Part shown: in pieces, positions 11,285-22,445 of the stretch | How positions within the stretch are numbered: the stretch's first letter is position 1 | Layout of the letters: each line of letters begins with the position of its first letter | Assembly (NCBI RefSeq): GCF_040939455.1 | Contig: NC_134109.1 | Coordinates: 73,933,001 to 73,997,000, forward strand | DNA length: 64,000 nt | From: Microcebus murinus | Taxonomy: Eukaryota > Chordata > Mammalia > Primates > Cheirogaleidae | Reading direction: 5' to 3' | Notes under the pieces: generated by a model | Told to the model about the DNA's origin: nothing | The model's database searches: none | Seen by the model: only the letters and a program-made list of their open reading frames with translations | Program-made: the position numbers and the translations under genes

Positions 11285-11460
11285 ATGCTGCAATTTAGAG
11301 ACCTGACTCTAGTGCTCCATCTGTCCCTGACCTGCTTTGCTGAAACTGACTTCTTTGTGCCTTAACTTCATCTTGAAAATGTGGATGATAAACTCTATCT
11401 TATTAGGATATTGCAAGAACTAATAAGAAGAGACATGTAGGTACCTCTACCCTGAACAGA
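11285..11460 (+). repeat. MIR SINE
   Basis: Order and wording fit MIR: 'agacctgactctagtgctcc', 'gtccctgacctgctttgctg', 'ttctttgtgccttaacttca', 'tcttgaaaatgtggatgata' and 'ggatattgcaagaacta'. Confidence 0.65.
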
Positions 11461-12217
11461 ATTGCCTATAAGAAATCCAACAGATTCACTTTGCTCTTCT
11501 ATGTCTGTATGAAAATGTTAACCAAATTTAAATATCAATACAAATAACATCGCGAACAGGAATGCATCAAGCTTAGTGACACTTATAAACAGTCCCTGAG
11601 CTGGAGACCCCAAGGTGATCTGCTAAATACCCCCTGGCACTCTAATTCTTCTATCTCTTAGTTGCTGTGCTGAAGATAAGGAGGAAATTAGTTAAATTTC
11701 CTTTTAAAGCTTGGTTGGATGAGCAACACATCCATTTCTCCTATTCCACCCTCCATGCAATTCAAATTCTTTAAAACAAGGCTTGATTCTCCAAAGGAGA
11801 AAGTGTGATTATGGTAACACATTAAGGATTGCTGTGGAAAGTCACCTATTGTCTGATAAATTCATAATTATAGGTTGCATCTCCCGTTCTCTTAGAGGCA
11901 CCATAACAGTCTCTTGGTTTTTAATTCTGCTGGTGGAGAGGAAGACTTTAAATCATTGAGGAGGCCAGCTGTGTTGTACTTCAGCTGCAAAATACGAAAG
12001 TTCTGAAGTGTGCTTGGCATATATTCTGAGCTGGAGCATATGCTGCTTATGCAGGCGAAATGTCCTTGTGCTGCAGATGCCTGGGAAAGTTACAGGGGGA
12101 TTTTATACATATGTAGTACATCAACACCAGCGCCCTCACTGATGAGTACACACTGTATCACTTTTTCCTTCTGTTTCACGTCTTGTAAACGGGCACCAAT
12201 TCAAGTTAGAATCATAC
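11461..12217. other. unique sequence
   Basis: No repeat or gene recognised. The part from 11830 to 12200 has balanced composition and retains short AT motifs ('attcataattataggttgca'), so it could include a regulatory element, but nothing specific supports that. Confidence 0.35.
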
Positions 12218-12219
12218 CA

Positions 12220-12345
12220 CCATAGAATTTTAGAATTAGAAGGAGCCTCGGCAATAATCAAAACTAACGCTTACGTTTTAGAGATAAAGAAAACGAAACC
12301 CCCAAAGCGTGAAGATTTTATGTGATCCTATTGTCAGATAAAGGT
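12220..12345 (-). repeat. possible MIR/CR1-like relic
   Basis: 'agaattttagaattagaagg', then 'agcctcggcaataatcaaaa' and 'ttttagagataaagaaaacg', resembles ancient mammalian SINE/LINE relics read as 'agaactggaagggacc...cagatgaggaaac'. Family not assigned. Confidence 0.4.
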
Positions 12346-12537
12346 ACTATTTGTGACTTCAGGTTGCTAGAGCCCTTCATCAGAAAGACGCTTTCCTTAC
12401 ATCTTTTCAAACTCAAGTCCACATGAAAGCACACACATTAGAAACAAATAAATAAGTAAATAAATGATGGAAGGAAGGACAGCAGCCAAGTGTTTATGAT
12501 CAGCAACAACAGAGTCCAATGTCCCACTGATTGCCTC

Positions 12538-12650
12538 CTGGCACGGAGCCCACCGCCAATAGCCAATATGGACGCTCCTACCTGAAATGCGTTCCCCGCC
12601 CCTGCCCGGAACGCCAACAGCAAGCGGCAAGAGGACCCGCATCCCTAAAG
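12538..12650. promoter_or_regulatory. small CpG cluster with CCAAT boxes
   Basis: About nine CpGs in roughly 115 bases, with two close CCAAT motifs ('ccgccaatagccaatatgg' at about 12552-12570). Too short for a CpG island and without a TATA or exon signal that I can support. It may be a regulatory block or the decayed remnant of one. Confidence 0.3.
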
Positions 12651-13254
12651 TGCTTTTTCTAGTTGAAGAATTTAAATCTGCTGTGCCTCTGATACCAAAA
12701 GAGAAAGCTAAGTGTGTCAGCAACCTCAGATTTTTACAGTGGTTTTTTTTTTTCAAATTTACCTAATTTGAATGACCTTTACCTAAGTCTTGATTTTTCA
12801 GGCCACGCCCAGGCTTCCTCAGGAAGTTTTCCCCATTAATTATCCCCTTGCTCTTTATATCTCTTTCTACCTGGTCTTCCCCCTGCCCACCTAAGTCTTG
12901 AGCCCCCTCCCCATAAAACACAGATAGGCAGGATGCCCATGCGCCACCTCCGTGTCCTCCGCCCAGGAGGCACTCAGCTTTCTGCCTTTTCCCGCATCCT
13001 GAGGCTTCTGGAATCTGCGTCTATCCTCATGGCTGCCTCTTCCTTACTTCCTTTCATTCCCTAACTCACGGCATTCTGGCTTCTGCCCTCCCCCTGATAG
13101 CCGATTGCCCTGATTCTCCGAAGCAACTCAATTTCCAAATCCTGTTTTCTATACCACCTGAATGTTTTGTGAATGTGTCACCTGGACTTCATCCCACTCT
13201 CAACATCTGCAGTTAAGGCCCGGGTTTTCTGGGGCTTCTATCTTTGCCTCAGGT

Positions 13255-13633
13255 CCTCAATTACACTGCTTCTAGAGGTAGTTGTCTTAAAATACAAATC
13301 AGTGTCATTTTCTGTTCAAAAACCTTTGGCAACATATTGTCACAGGCCAGATTTATTCTGTAGATAATGTTATATAGGACAAAGTCCAGTTTCCTCAACT
13401 CCCCTTCCAGGGTCATCTATCCTATACTTGCTACCCTCTCTGGCCACACTGAACTCTTGCTAGAACCCACTTTGTCCAGCTCTTCCATGTCTTGCTGTCT
13501 TTCTTTATATATTTTTTCTCTACCTGGGATATGCTCTTGCCATTTTTCTCCACCTGGTTTATTTCCACTTTTCCTTTAAAATTGAATGTCAACTACTCTG
13601 TGAAGCCTTTGCCTACTCTCTGGCTTGCAGTGG

Positions 13634-13689
<56 letters not shown>

Positions 13690-13765
13690 ACATCAAATGG
13701 TAAGCTGCTGAGTGTGGGAAACATTGAGTCTTCATGCATCTTTGTGATTCATGTCCCTTCAGGCA
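13255..13765 (+). repeat. L2 LINE remnant
   Basis: Sense L2 3' region: 'aaacctttggcaacatattg', 'aggacaaagtccagtttcct', 'ctctctggccacactgaact', 'acctgggatatgctcttgcc' and 'gtgaagcctttgcctactct'. These track the L2 order. A TC tract interrupts the 3' part. The sequence just upstream (12770-13250) is C/T-rich and may be more of the same relic. Confidence 0.65.
13636..13690 (+). repeat. (TC)n microsatellite
   Basis: Perfect TC/CT dinucleotide tract of about 49 bases, then 'tttctc'. Polypyrimidine, capable of triplex structure. Confidence 0.97.
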
Positions 13766-13857
13766 CGTAAATATTAAATGAAAGAGGAAAGGAAAACCAT
13801 GGAAAGTTGTTTGTTTTTTTTAACAAAAACAAACACATGGATATGTGAATATTTAGG

Positions 13858-14166
13858 TCAGTACTGTCCTATAGAAATATTCTGCCTGGCACATATGTAA
13901 TTTTAACTCTTTCCATAGCCACATGAGAAATAAAAAATAAAATATTAGTTCAATCATACTTATTTAACCTAATACATGCAAAATATCATTGCAACTTATA
14001 ATCAATAAAGAGTTATTCTTGAGATACTTTGAGATACTTTTATCATACAAAGTCTCTGAAATCCAGAGTGCCTCTTATCCTTACTGCATGTCTTAATTTG
14101 GACTGGCCACATTCCAAGTGCTTAATAGCTACATTTGGCTAGTGGCTACCTTATTGGACAGGATGG
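13858..14166 (+). mobile_element. MITE-like DNA transposon remnant, copy 1
   Basis: Left end 'cagtactgtcctatagaaat' and right end 'gctagtggctaccttattgg' followed by 'acaggat' are imperfect inverted ends. 'tagccacatgagaaataaaa' lies inside. A related element lies at 54550-55040. The family has ends of the type 'gtgctgtccaatag...ttggacagcac' and is widespread in mammals. I do not assign a formal name. No transposase is encoded. Confidence 0.6.
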
Positions 14167-17100
14167 AATATTATTACTCCAAATGCATTTGCATATTAGA
14201 GGGGCTGTCCATATACAATCCAAAAGTTATCAGGAGACAAAGATGATTGGTGGGTTATTGGCAAACCACAAAAATTGCTTGTTAAAGCATCTAGGTGCCT
14301 CTCAAGCATGAGTCCATATTCAGATACCACTTAGTTTCATTCATACCCAAAATGGTGAGGAAGCTGTCTTTCTTGGTCTGGGGGCCAGAATTGTTTTGTT
14401 ATTATTATTATTTTTTTTAATTTTAAGCAAGATATCCAGGGAGACCCCTAAATGCTGTGGGTAAACATGGTCTCTTTTTTCCTTCTTAGTTCCAGGACTT
14501 CAGCTATTTGGACCCAGCACACGACCCAACTTTCTCAAGCTCACCATACCACTCTCCAAGCCATTTTGAAAATCTTAGCTCAATGTTAGTATTTTCCAGG
14601 AAGTCTTTAGTTGTTTGGCTCTTTTTAGCACATACTCTTTTCTTTTTAATATGATTCTTTACAAATTTTTTCATGTAATACTTTCAAATTAATGAAAATT
14701 TTTATAATTCTATAGTGTGATTAATTTGTTGTTTAGCATAGGAGTATAGAGGAGTCTGGGACTCCCAAAGACATCAATAATGTATGACAAGTGGAGATTA
14801 AAGATCCATTAGGCAGTCTGATATACATTTTAATTCTATATTATTATGGTAGCATCTACTTTAAATGCATCGGAGAGATGTCTAAATGACACCAACCCCC
14901 AAAAACCTCCTCAGTGGCCTGCCATGGTACTTGGAATTCCCTCTTATTACTTTGCAAGAGCAGCCACTAAGAGCTTTTCCAAATATAAATATAATATCTC
15001 TTAAGTTATTAAGACTACTATCAATTAGGAGGAGAATTGGTTCCAAACATCTGGGGAATGAGATAGGGAAGCTTAGATGGGACAAGTGGCAAAGAACTTC
15101 TCAGGAGCCCAGGACAGGGGGCTGAGCCGGGAGCAGGATGGCAAGGGCTGCTGCTTAGCACAGGGCACCAGTCACAGGGAAGAGCCACAGTGCAGAGGCT
15201 CTGTAACATATTTAACCTACTTCACAAGTCTGTGGAGCGCTGACTCTGCAAGCGACTAGGAGAGGGGCTCCAGCCTGTCCTAGCTCAGAGGTCCGTAGAC
15301 CACACTCCTCTTCTCATCAGTATGACAGCCCCTGCTGGCTGCATCCTCCTGTCCCTAAATGAAGACAGTGCTATCTTCTTGACCTGCAGAGAAGGCTCTG
15401 GGAGGCACATAGGCTCGGTGACAATGATGGGACTGTCTCATCTGCTCTCCCCACCTGTCCTCACAAGATTCTTCCACTGGGAATTAGACTATTCTCTCTG
15501 CTTCTGTTTCAGAGCCTTTCACATCCTTTTGGAAATCACACTTGTTATAGCATCTCTTTCTAATGCTCATCCTTTGAGAAAGTTGCTAAAATATGATGAA
15601 CTCTTGCCCAAGACATAAATCTTTTGAGAATCATCTAAGTCAGTGAGAAGAGCTCTTGGACAAGACAACTATGTTTTTTTACAAGGTTTCCTGGGAAATG
15701 CAAGCTACCTCCCTTTTTTCAAATAGCATAACAAGGCCCCTCCTAGAAGCACAAATTCCAGAATTCAAGAGATTGCAAGAATGCCTCACTTTTTTTTTCT
15801 TCAAAGGAGGAGAATCATTTGATCTATAAAATAATATCCTTGGAATTACAAAATCCTAATTATCAGGATGATACACTCATCTTTCAGGCCCAGAGATGGG
15901 TAGACCATTCCCATCCTCAAAAAGAGCACAGATAGAAAAAAAATGGAGAAACCGGGCTATTTTCTTCAATGGAAACTTTTTCTCCTCATCAACACTCAAC
16001 CCCAGCTGCCTTCCCCCAGGAAGACTGGCTTTCTTCCTCCTTTCCCTGACACAAATGCATACAAACTTGGTTTTCTCCATTTAACAAGCAAATCTGTTTG
16101 CAAACAGGAAGCTGCAGAAGTGGGAGGGTGTGAAACAGGCAAACCGGGGGACAGTCTGAAAATGCACCCGTGGAACAGGAGCTTGATTTAGCCAGACGAC
16201 TCAGCTTCAGAAAGTGACAACCAAGCTACCCCTCTCCAGTGGTATAGGAAGAGACCCAAATCCCATCCTCATGAGCTCTGGGGACAAACTCTAGGCCCAG
16301 AATGGAAACCATGGGACTTTCCCCTCTTTACCCCAGAGGGCAGGGAGATCTCTGCCAACAGACATAGCTGTGGTGGCTACAAAGTGATCCTGCTGGTGAC
16401 AACCAAATATTTGATGGCAATCCACACACCACCACCTGCTGTCTCTCCAAAGGCCTTAAATAGAGCCGGGGTTTCCGCTGTCAGTTTGCCCATCCTGGGG
16501 AAGAGTAGCATCAAAGGCCAGCTCCAGCTTGGGAACATACCTCTGGCACTTGGAAGAGGTCACTAGCAAGTCAGTGTCCAAAACAACTCATGGTCTTCCC
16601 AAGCCTCGTGCCAAAGGAGTCATTCAACTGAAAAGCTGCATTCCTTCGCCAGAAACTACTGGATCTACAAGCCCATCACTGTAGCTGCGAGGGAAATAAG
16701 TCTGGTTCATTTCAATGATTACATTTACAATCTCTTATTTCCCTAAGTAATTATTCTAAGTAACTAAGAAACAATACACAAAGTATCCTTGTGAATGGCA
16801 ACAACAGGTGTAGCTGACATATAAGAAACCTAAATTGGATATTATTTTCACAGTAATGTGAGATTTCTTGACAGACAACTGTGACAAATTCTTTTTTGGG
16901 GGTTGATTTGGCTCTAAAATGTCCTCATGGAGCTGATTACTACAGAAAGCATCCAAAAGACAGGAAAGACAGACTTAGACATTTGCAAAGAGTCCAACAG
17001 TTTTCTCCCTGTTTCTCAAGCCTTACTGCCAAGATGGTGGCACCAGCCTGGTGTGTGAGAAGCCACCATTGCATGACCAATGGTAGAAACCTGCACAGAA

Positions 17101-18000
17101 CCATGACTGTCTAATGAAAACACAGCCTCCCAGAAAGCTTGAAACCTCTAACACCCTCATGACCTTTCGTGCGGGGAAGTTAGGAAAATTAAGTGCATTT
17201 CAACTCTTAACTTGACAATGTGGTAAGTTTGTGATTCAGATTTGGCAGCTTTGCCAAATTAGTAAATAATTAGAAATAATAATCTTAAGAGTAAATAACT
17301 AGAAAATGCTAATCCCCAAAGGAGTCTGAGGGCTGACTCTGAAGACAAGGAACAGGTGGCACTGCTTTGTCACCCGGCACGTATCCCATCTGAGCCAACC
17401 TCGTATTTCATCCCTTCTCAGGTCCATATGTGGCCACAGAAATTCCTCTCACTATGTCAGTTTGAATAGAACGTACGGGTTGGCTTGCTTCAGTATCTGC
17501 AATTACATGTATCTGCCACCAGACTTCTGAAAGGCAAGCAGCACATTTGCCTGTATCACTTAATACCCTAAAGATGCCCAAGTGACAGCTGAGTGTTACA
17601 TGAAGACAAGGAAAATATGTTATTTAAATTTAGGATGAATATCTCATCAATTTTCTCAGGGGCTCAGCAAGACAACTTCAGTCCTGGGTAAGCAGACTTT
17701 CAAACAGCCACAGCAAGATGCATCTGGCTATGGGGGACTGAGAACTGGGACACTAGCAGGAAGCCACCTGCCAAGGCGGGGATGGAGGGGCCATGGTGTC
17801 CCACTGGGGCCCCACCCACTGCTGCACCATGTGGGCTTATGCCACTCATGTCACTCTAGACTGAAAGAATCTATAGAGAGGAACAAACTCCTCTGCAAGA
17901 TGTTGATGCCTCCATTCCAACTGTCCCAGCAGTTAGATTAAAACAAAGCAATCTGGTACATCCAGGTTGCTCATGGCTTTCTGAGACTTCGGCTTTTTTC
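14167..18000. other. 3.8 kb of mostly unique sequence
   Basis: No confident interspersed repeat, CpG cluster or exon. Frames up to about 98 codons (15322-15618) have no recognisable domain. A short imperfect direct repeat lies at 17262-17310 ('agtaaataattagaaa' and 'agtaaataactagaaa'). Confidence 0.45.
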
Positions 18001-18021
18001 ATCTGACAAACTTTCCTTCTT

Positions 18022-18336
18022 TTTTTTTTTTTTTTTTTTTTGAGACAGAGTCTCGCTTTGTTGCCCAGGCTAGAGTGCCCTGGCGTCAGCCTAGCTCACA
18101 GCAACCTCAAACTCCTGGGCTCATGCGATCCTCCTGCCTCAGCCTCCCGAGTAGCCGGGACTACAGGCATGCCCCACCATGCCTGGCTAATTTTTTCTAT
18201 ATATATTAGTTGGCCACTTAATTTCTTTCTATTTATAGTAGAGACGGTGTCTCGCTCTTGCTCAGGCTGCTTTCGAACTCCTGACCTTGAGCAATCTGCC
18301 CACCTCGGCCTCCCAGAGTGCTAGGATTACAGGTAT
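18022..18336 (-). mobile_element. strepsirrhine Alu, slightly 5' truncated
   Basis: Minus-strand Alu: T tail at 18022-18041, then 'gagacagagtctcgctttgt' and the complement of the lemur-type right arm ('tggcgtcagcctagctcaca'). Next come the linker complement and the left arm, ending at '...gtgctaggattacaggtat' without the first ~27 bases. A perfect 13-bp target duplication 'aactttccttctt' flanks it (18009-18021 and 18337-18349). Confidence 0.95.
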
Positions 18337-18349
18337 AACTTTCCTTCTT

Positions 18350-18790
18350 GAATTCATTATGAACGGCTTGTCCTGTGTTTGAATAATGAGGATGAACTTT
18401 AGTTGACAAAAAGTTTGTCTAAATTCGTAACAAATCGTTTTCAATGTCTCAACGCGTCGCGAATAATTCGTTTCCACTGGGGAGGCTACCTGCCTGTTTG
18501 TTCTGATTCAGCTCAGAAGATTCCAAATGAGGGAGCCTTGGGCCTGTCAAGCGTTCTGAAGAAACAAAGCCTCGTGTTCAGTTATTTAAAAACACATGAG
18601 GAGCAATAATGCCACCGCGCCTGATGAGCTAGCAGATCAGCCCCAAATACCTGCTTCATCAGTGCTGTCGTACGTGTTCCCCAGGTGGCTGCCTCAGACA
18701 GTTGCGACGTTCGTGGCTACAGGGCTCCTCCCAGCACCAATTATGGCTGCGCACACAGCCCCGCATCGTGTTTAAGTGGCGGGATGTACA
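18350..18790. promoter_or_regulatory. CpG-retaining unique block, possible regulatory element
   Basis: Unique sequence directly after the Alu. It has seven CpGs within about 50 bases (18425-18475, including 'caacgcgtcgcgaataattc') and further CpGs to 18780 ('gtgctgtcgtacgtgttccc', 'gttgcgacgttcgtggctac', 'ggctgcgcacacagccccgc'). CpG retention in otherwise CpG-poor DNA suggests either low germline methylation or constraint. No exon or promoter signal is convincing. Confidence 0.35.
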
Positions 18791-19868
18791 GTTCTTCCAT
18801 GCTCAAAAGCAAACAAGGAAAGAGAGGAAGCGGAGGCTCTTTCAACTTGCTGTCTATGTTCTTGGGAGCTTATGCCTGCCTCAGATGCTCTACGTGTGGG
18901 AAATGGATCCCATGATCACTGGATCATGGCTGCTCATTCCTCAGGAGTTTGTCAGGTCACAACCGTCCCCTAGTCCAGGCCTGAGGGAGAAAGAGAATGG
19001 AACTGGCGCGTTCTGACTCCAGAGACAACCTTGTACCTGTTTAGTCTATGAGATAAATGCTTGTTTACCCCTGAGAGATGGGTCTTAATTCAGCTGTTTT
19101 TTTTTTCAGACATAGCCAGAACCCCAGGAGGGAGTAGCTCGTAAGACACTGTCTTTTGTACACCCAAGAGGACATGAAAGGATCAGATTTACTCTCCCAC
19201 CTGAAGCAACAGGGAAAAATCTAAAAAGGACAAGATATTGTATATAAAACAATGGTTTTCAAGGTAGTAGACATCAAGCCATGGGGGACAGTGAGCCCAG
19301 CCACTGCCCCAGCTTCCCGTCTCTGAGGGGTGCAGGCTGTGGCACAGGGACGGGAACCCCAGGGGGGCCCGAGTGGAAGAGACAGAGCTGAGAGTCTGTG
19401 GAAACCAAGGCAGCTGGAATCCACAGGACAGAGTATCAGAGGGCAGAAAGCCGCAGAGAGCGAAGGGTCTAGATAGTGTCTCTGGGACAAGAAAGCCTGT
19501 CCTGTATCTCTAAGTACACAGATTGTAGTTACCTCAGCTATTGGCCAAGTCAGCTAAACACTGAGAGTTTATGGACATTCTTTGTCTGTCACTTCTCTCT
19601 GACAGACAGACAACTGACCAGCAATCAAAAAGGGAACCCCTCCTGCAGCATGAAAAAAGTGATATTTAGGATTTGGGTTTTTTTTTTATTCCTTCTGGAT
19701 ACACATGCAACCTCACCTGTGACAGATTTGTGAGGAGCAATTTCCTAGTCATAGATCACTGAGTAAGTAGATGACTATAAATCTTAAAGATTCATTTTTC
19801 TAATCTACAGGAGCAGCAAGTGAAGTTCAGACCAGAAAAATTACAAGATCATGTTCTCTGCTGCCTAC
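18791..19868. other. unique sequence
   Basis: No repeat or gene recognised. The part at 19260-19470 is G/C-rich but has few CpGs. Confidence 0.4.
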
Positions 19869-19976
19869 CAGGCTTGCCAGATAAAATATAGGATGGCATA
19901 TAATATTTGGGACATATTTATACTTAAAAAATATATGTTGTCTATGTGAAACTCAAGTTTAACTGGGTTGCCTTTT
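19869..19976 (+). repeat. palindromic MITE-like fragment
   Basis: 'ggcttgccagataaaatata', 'aatatttgggacatatttat', 'acttaaaaaatatatgttgt' and 'caagtttaactgggttgcc' resemble a common mammalian short repeat with ends of the type 'ggtttgccagataaaatac ... gggcgtcctgta'. Family name not assigned. Confidence 0.5.
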
Positions 19977-20399
19977 TTTTTTCTTTCCCCAAGCAGGCAA
20001 CCTTATTTCCCAAAGCTACTAGATTTGACCCTTTTGGATGGGAGAAAAGGGGGAGCAAGTACACATGCTGCTAGAACTGCTCAGACAGTGACTCTACCCT
20101 CCATGGTTACCCTGGGATCCACTGCCATGCCAGGAATCTGTGCCTTTCTCCAGATTTTTCATTCCTGTTTTCAATAGACTCCACCATTATCTCTTTCCCA
20201 ACTCTCTCCCACTACCATGGGTCAAAGTTCTCACTGAGCTAGCATGAAGCTATATGAATTCCAAGCAACTCCATCTAATGACACAAAAATCAAAGCACCC
20301 AACTCTCGGGTTTTGGTACCCGGGTAAAATGGCATGTCACCCCTCCAATGCCTTTCCAGCCCCCTTAGAATACAGGTCAATGTGTTAGAATTATTGTTA

Positions 20400-20428
20400 C
20401 ATAATTAATAATTATATAATTAATTATG
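20400..20428. other. AT-rich inverted repeat
   Basis: Arms 'cataattaat' (20400-20409) and 'attaattatg' (20419-20428) are perfectly complementary with a 9-base spacer. The site could extrude as a small cruciform or bind homeodomain dimers. Confidence 0.8.
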
Positions 20429-20619
20429 TATTAGAATGCCTGCCAGGAGGAGGGAGGTCAGACTCCCTCCCTCCTTGCAGACATCCTTTGTAATCATTTG
20501 CAGGCCTAAGGGCCATGCAAAACAAACTTGCAGGTCCTCAATTTACAAATACATGTCCAGTGACTTGTCTCTGGTTAACAGATCTCCTTATCTTAAAACA
20601 TTCCAAGAATGTTTAGAAT

Positions 20620-20900
20620 ACAAGCCAAGGCCTTCCCAGCTCCCTTAGAACACAAGTCCCTTACAGCAATCTCCAGAGCCCCAACCCACTGTGATGGCTC
20701 TGCCACATCAAGCATGGTGCCCTCAGGAACACGGACTTCCTGCTCTTGCTACCTGAATGCTCTCCACAGACATGGCCACGGCCCACACCTATGCCAGGTA
20801 TCTGGCCCCTTCCTCACATACCTTATCCCTGCTACTCCGTTTTACTTCTCTTCTGACATATTATTAGTATATATTTACTTGTTTATTTACTGTCACCCTC
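20620..20900 (+). repeat. L2 LINE remnant, part 1
   Basis: C/T-rich and ending 'tatttacttgtttatttact' then 'gtcaccctc', which fits the L2 segment just before the 3' tail. The remnant resumes at 21284 after an LTR insertion, supporting the call. Confidence 0.55.
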
Positions 20901-21278
20901 TGCCATGGTTTGAATGTTTCTGTCTTCTCCAAATTCATGTTGAAACTTAATTTTCCCTGTGGTGGTATTAAGAGATAGGGCTTTTTAGGAGGTGATCAAT
21001 CATGAGGGCTCTGCCTCCATGAATGGATTTGTCCCCTATAAAAAGGCTGGAGGAAACCAGCTTAGGCCCCTCTGACCTTTTGTCCTTCCCACCAGGTGCA
21101 GACACAGCGCCCCTCCCCCACCTCTGATGGCATCATCTTGGAGAGCCGCCCTCACCAAACACAAAACCTGCTTGTCTTGGACTTCCCAGGCTCCAGAACA
21201 ATGAGGACTATATTTCTATTGTTTGTAAATTACCCAATCTGTGGTATTTTGCTATAGCCACACAAATGGACTAAGACA
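20901..21278 (+). mobile_element. solo MST/THE-type LTR (ERVL-MaLR)
   Basis: Starts 'tgccatggtttgaatgtttc' and ends '...atggactaagaca', giving TG...CA ends and a length of 378 bp. It contains 'ggaggtgatcaatcatgagg' and 'cttcccaggctccagaacaa'. A perfect 5-bp target duplication 'ccctc' flanks it (20896-20900 and 21279-21283), the size expected for this class. It interrupts an L2. No internal sequence remains. Confidence 0.92.
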
Positions 21279-21283
21279 CCCTC

Positions 21284-21410
21284 TTTCCTGTACACACTAG
21301 AATAAAAACTCATTTAGGGCAAGAACTTTGCTTTGTTCTTGCCCTAAACATAGAATAGAACCTGATATGTATTTGGAATTCAATAAACACTTGCTGGAGG
21401 AAGTAATGAA
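21284..21410 (+). repeat. L2 3' tail, part 2
   Basis: 'acactagaataaaaactcat', 'ttagggcaagaactttgctt', then 'aacctgatatgtatttggaa' and 'ttcaataaacacttgctgg' follow the L2 3' end. The expected segment after 'ctttg' is replaced by an inverted copy of the sequence before it (see hairpin). Confidence 0.65.
21313..21348. other. perfect 14-bp hairpin inside L2 tail
   Basis: Arms 'tttagggcaagaac' (21313-21326) and 'gttcttgccctaaa' (21335-21348) pair perfectly around the 8-base loop 'tttgcttt'. The left arm is the normal L2 'gagggcaggga' segment; the right arm has no counterpart in L2. Confidence 0.9.
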
Positions 21411-22009
21411 CTGGCCTAAGGTAGTTGTTTACTCTTCAAGTGACATTTCCTTGTCTGAGTGCTGTCAGCTAAGTTCACATGAGGCTGTAGACTGTATCCC
21501 AAAGCTGTCTACCCTGTATTATTTGAGGATTTGTAGGGCAGGGGTACCTGACCACCAAATAGAGACCCTCTGCCCATTATTTCATAGTCATTCTTTATTC
21601 CTTGGCTCTTAAAAGCTGATCTTTGGGGAAAAAAATCTCCAGTATAATTGTTCCCGGGAGGCAATTAAGTCTCATGGGTCAACATTTTCACTGATGCAGA
21701 TGGATCGCAGAGGTTTTATCAAAGCAGAGTGAGGCCAGAGGGAAAGACAGTTGAAGGATTCCTGAGAAGAGAGCTGGAATGCCGAGAGGGTTGGTCATTT
21801 AGCCAAAGGGACCTCGCCATCTGTCATCAGTGATCCACTCCTTGGGGCTCCTTCCTCCCTGATCTCCTACCTAATCAGGGAAGGTGGTAATGAATAGAAA
21901 GCATTTTTTTTGGCATCCAATGGGACTACTATGTCCATGTATCCATGACAAAGCACAGAAGGTGCTCTACTGAACCACTGTGCTTTCCTTTCCATCCCAC
22001 CTCCCTACT
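21411..22009. other. unique sequence
   Basis: No gene or recognised repeat. Confidence 0.4.
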
Positions 22010-22445
22010 ACAATTAGACACCTTTTCCAACCACAGGGTCGTGCGGGTAACTCATGCTGAACCCCTAGAATAACATCCTTCTGGGTACACTGCTTGGTTC
22101 AAGGATAGGCACATGAATGAAACAGGCCCATTGAGAGTACTTTTCAGGAATTAAAATGGATTCTAGAGGAGAGAGCAACACACTCTTGTCTCCATGATAT
22201 ACACCTGTGAGGATGCTATGGGCCTCAATCCACTGTGGGCCTCTTTGCCCCCACAGAAAAAACCTACCTGGAAGTGAAGCAGTGCCAAGTCCTGACGACA
22301 TCATCCACATCCTCATATTAACTGTGTCTGAAGCTGGCACCACCGCTCAGACTCTCTAATTAGATTAGCAAATAAGTTTCCCTCTTTTCACACTCATTTG
22401 AGTTGGGATTCTGACACTTGGAACTGAATAAGCCGTGGCTAATAT
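22010..22445 (+). repeat. interspersed repeat, family not assigned
   Basis: Wording such as 'ggatgctatgggcctcaatc', 'gaagtgaagcagtgccaagt', 'cctgacgacatcatccacat' and the ending 'tttgagttgggattctgaca' matches a familiar mammalian LTR-like repeat ending in 'gagttgggtttctgtcac'. I cannot name the family with confidence. No genes. Confidence 0.4.
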
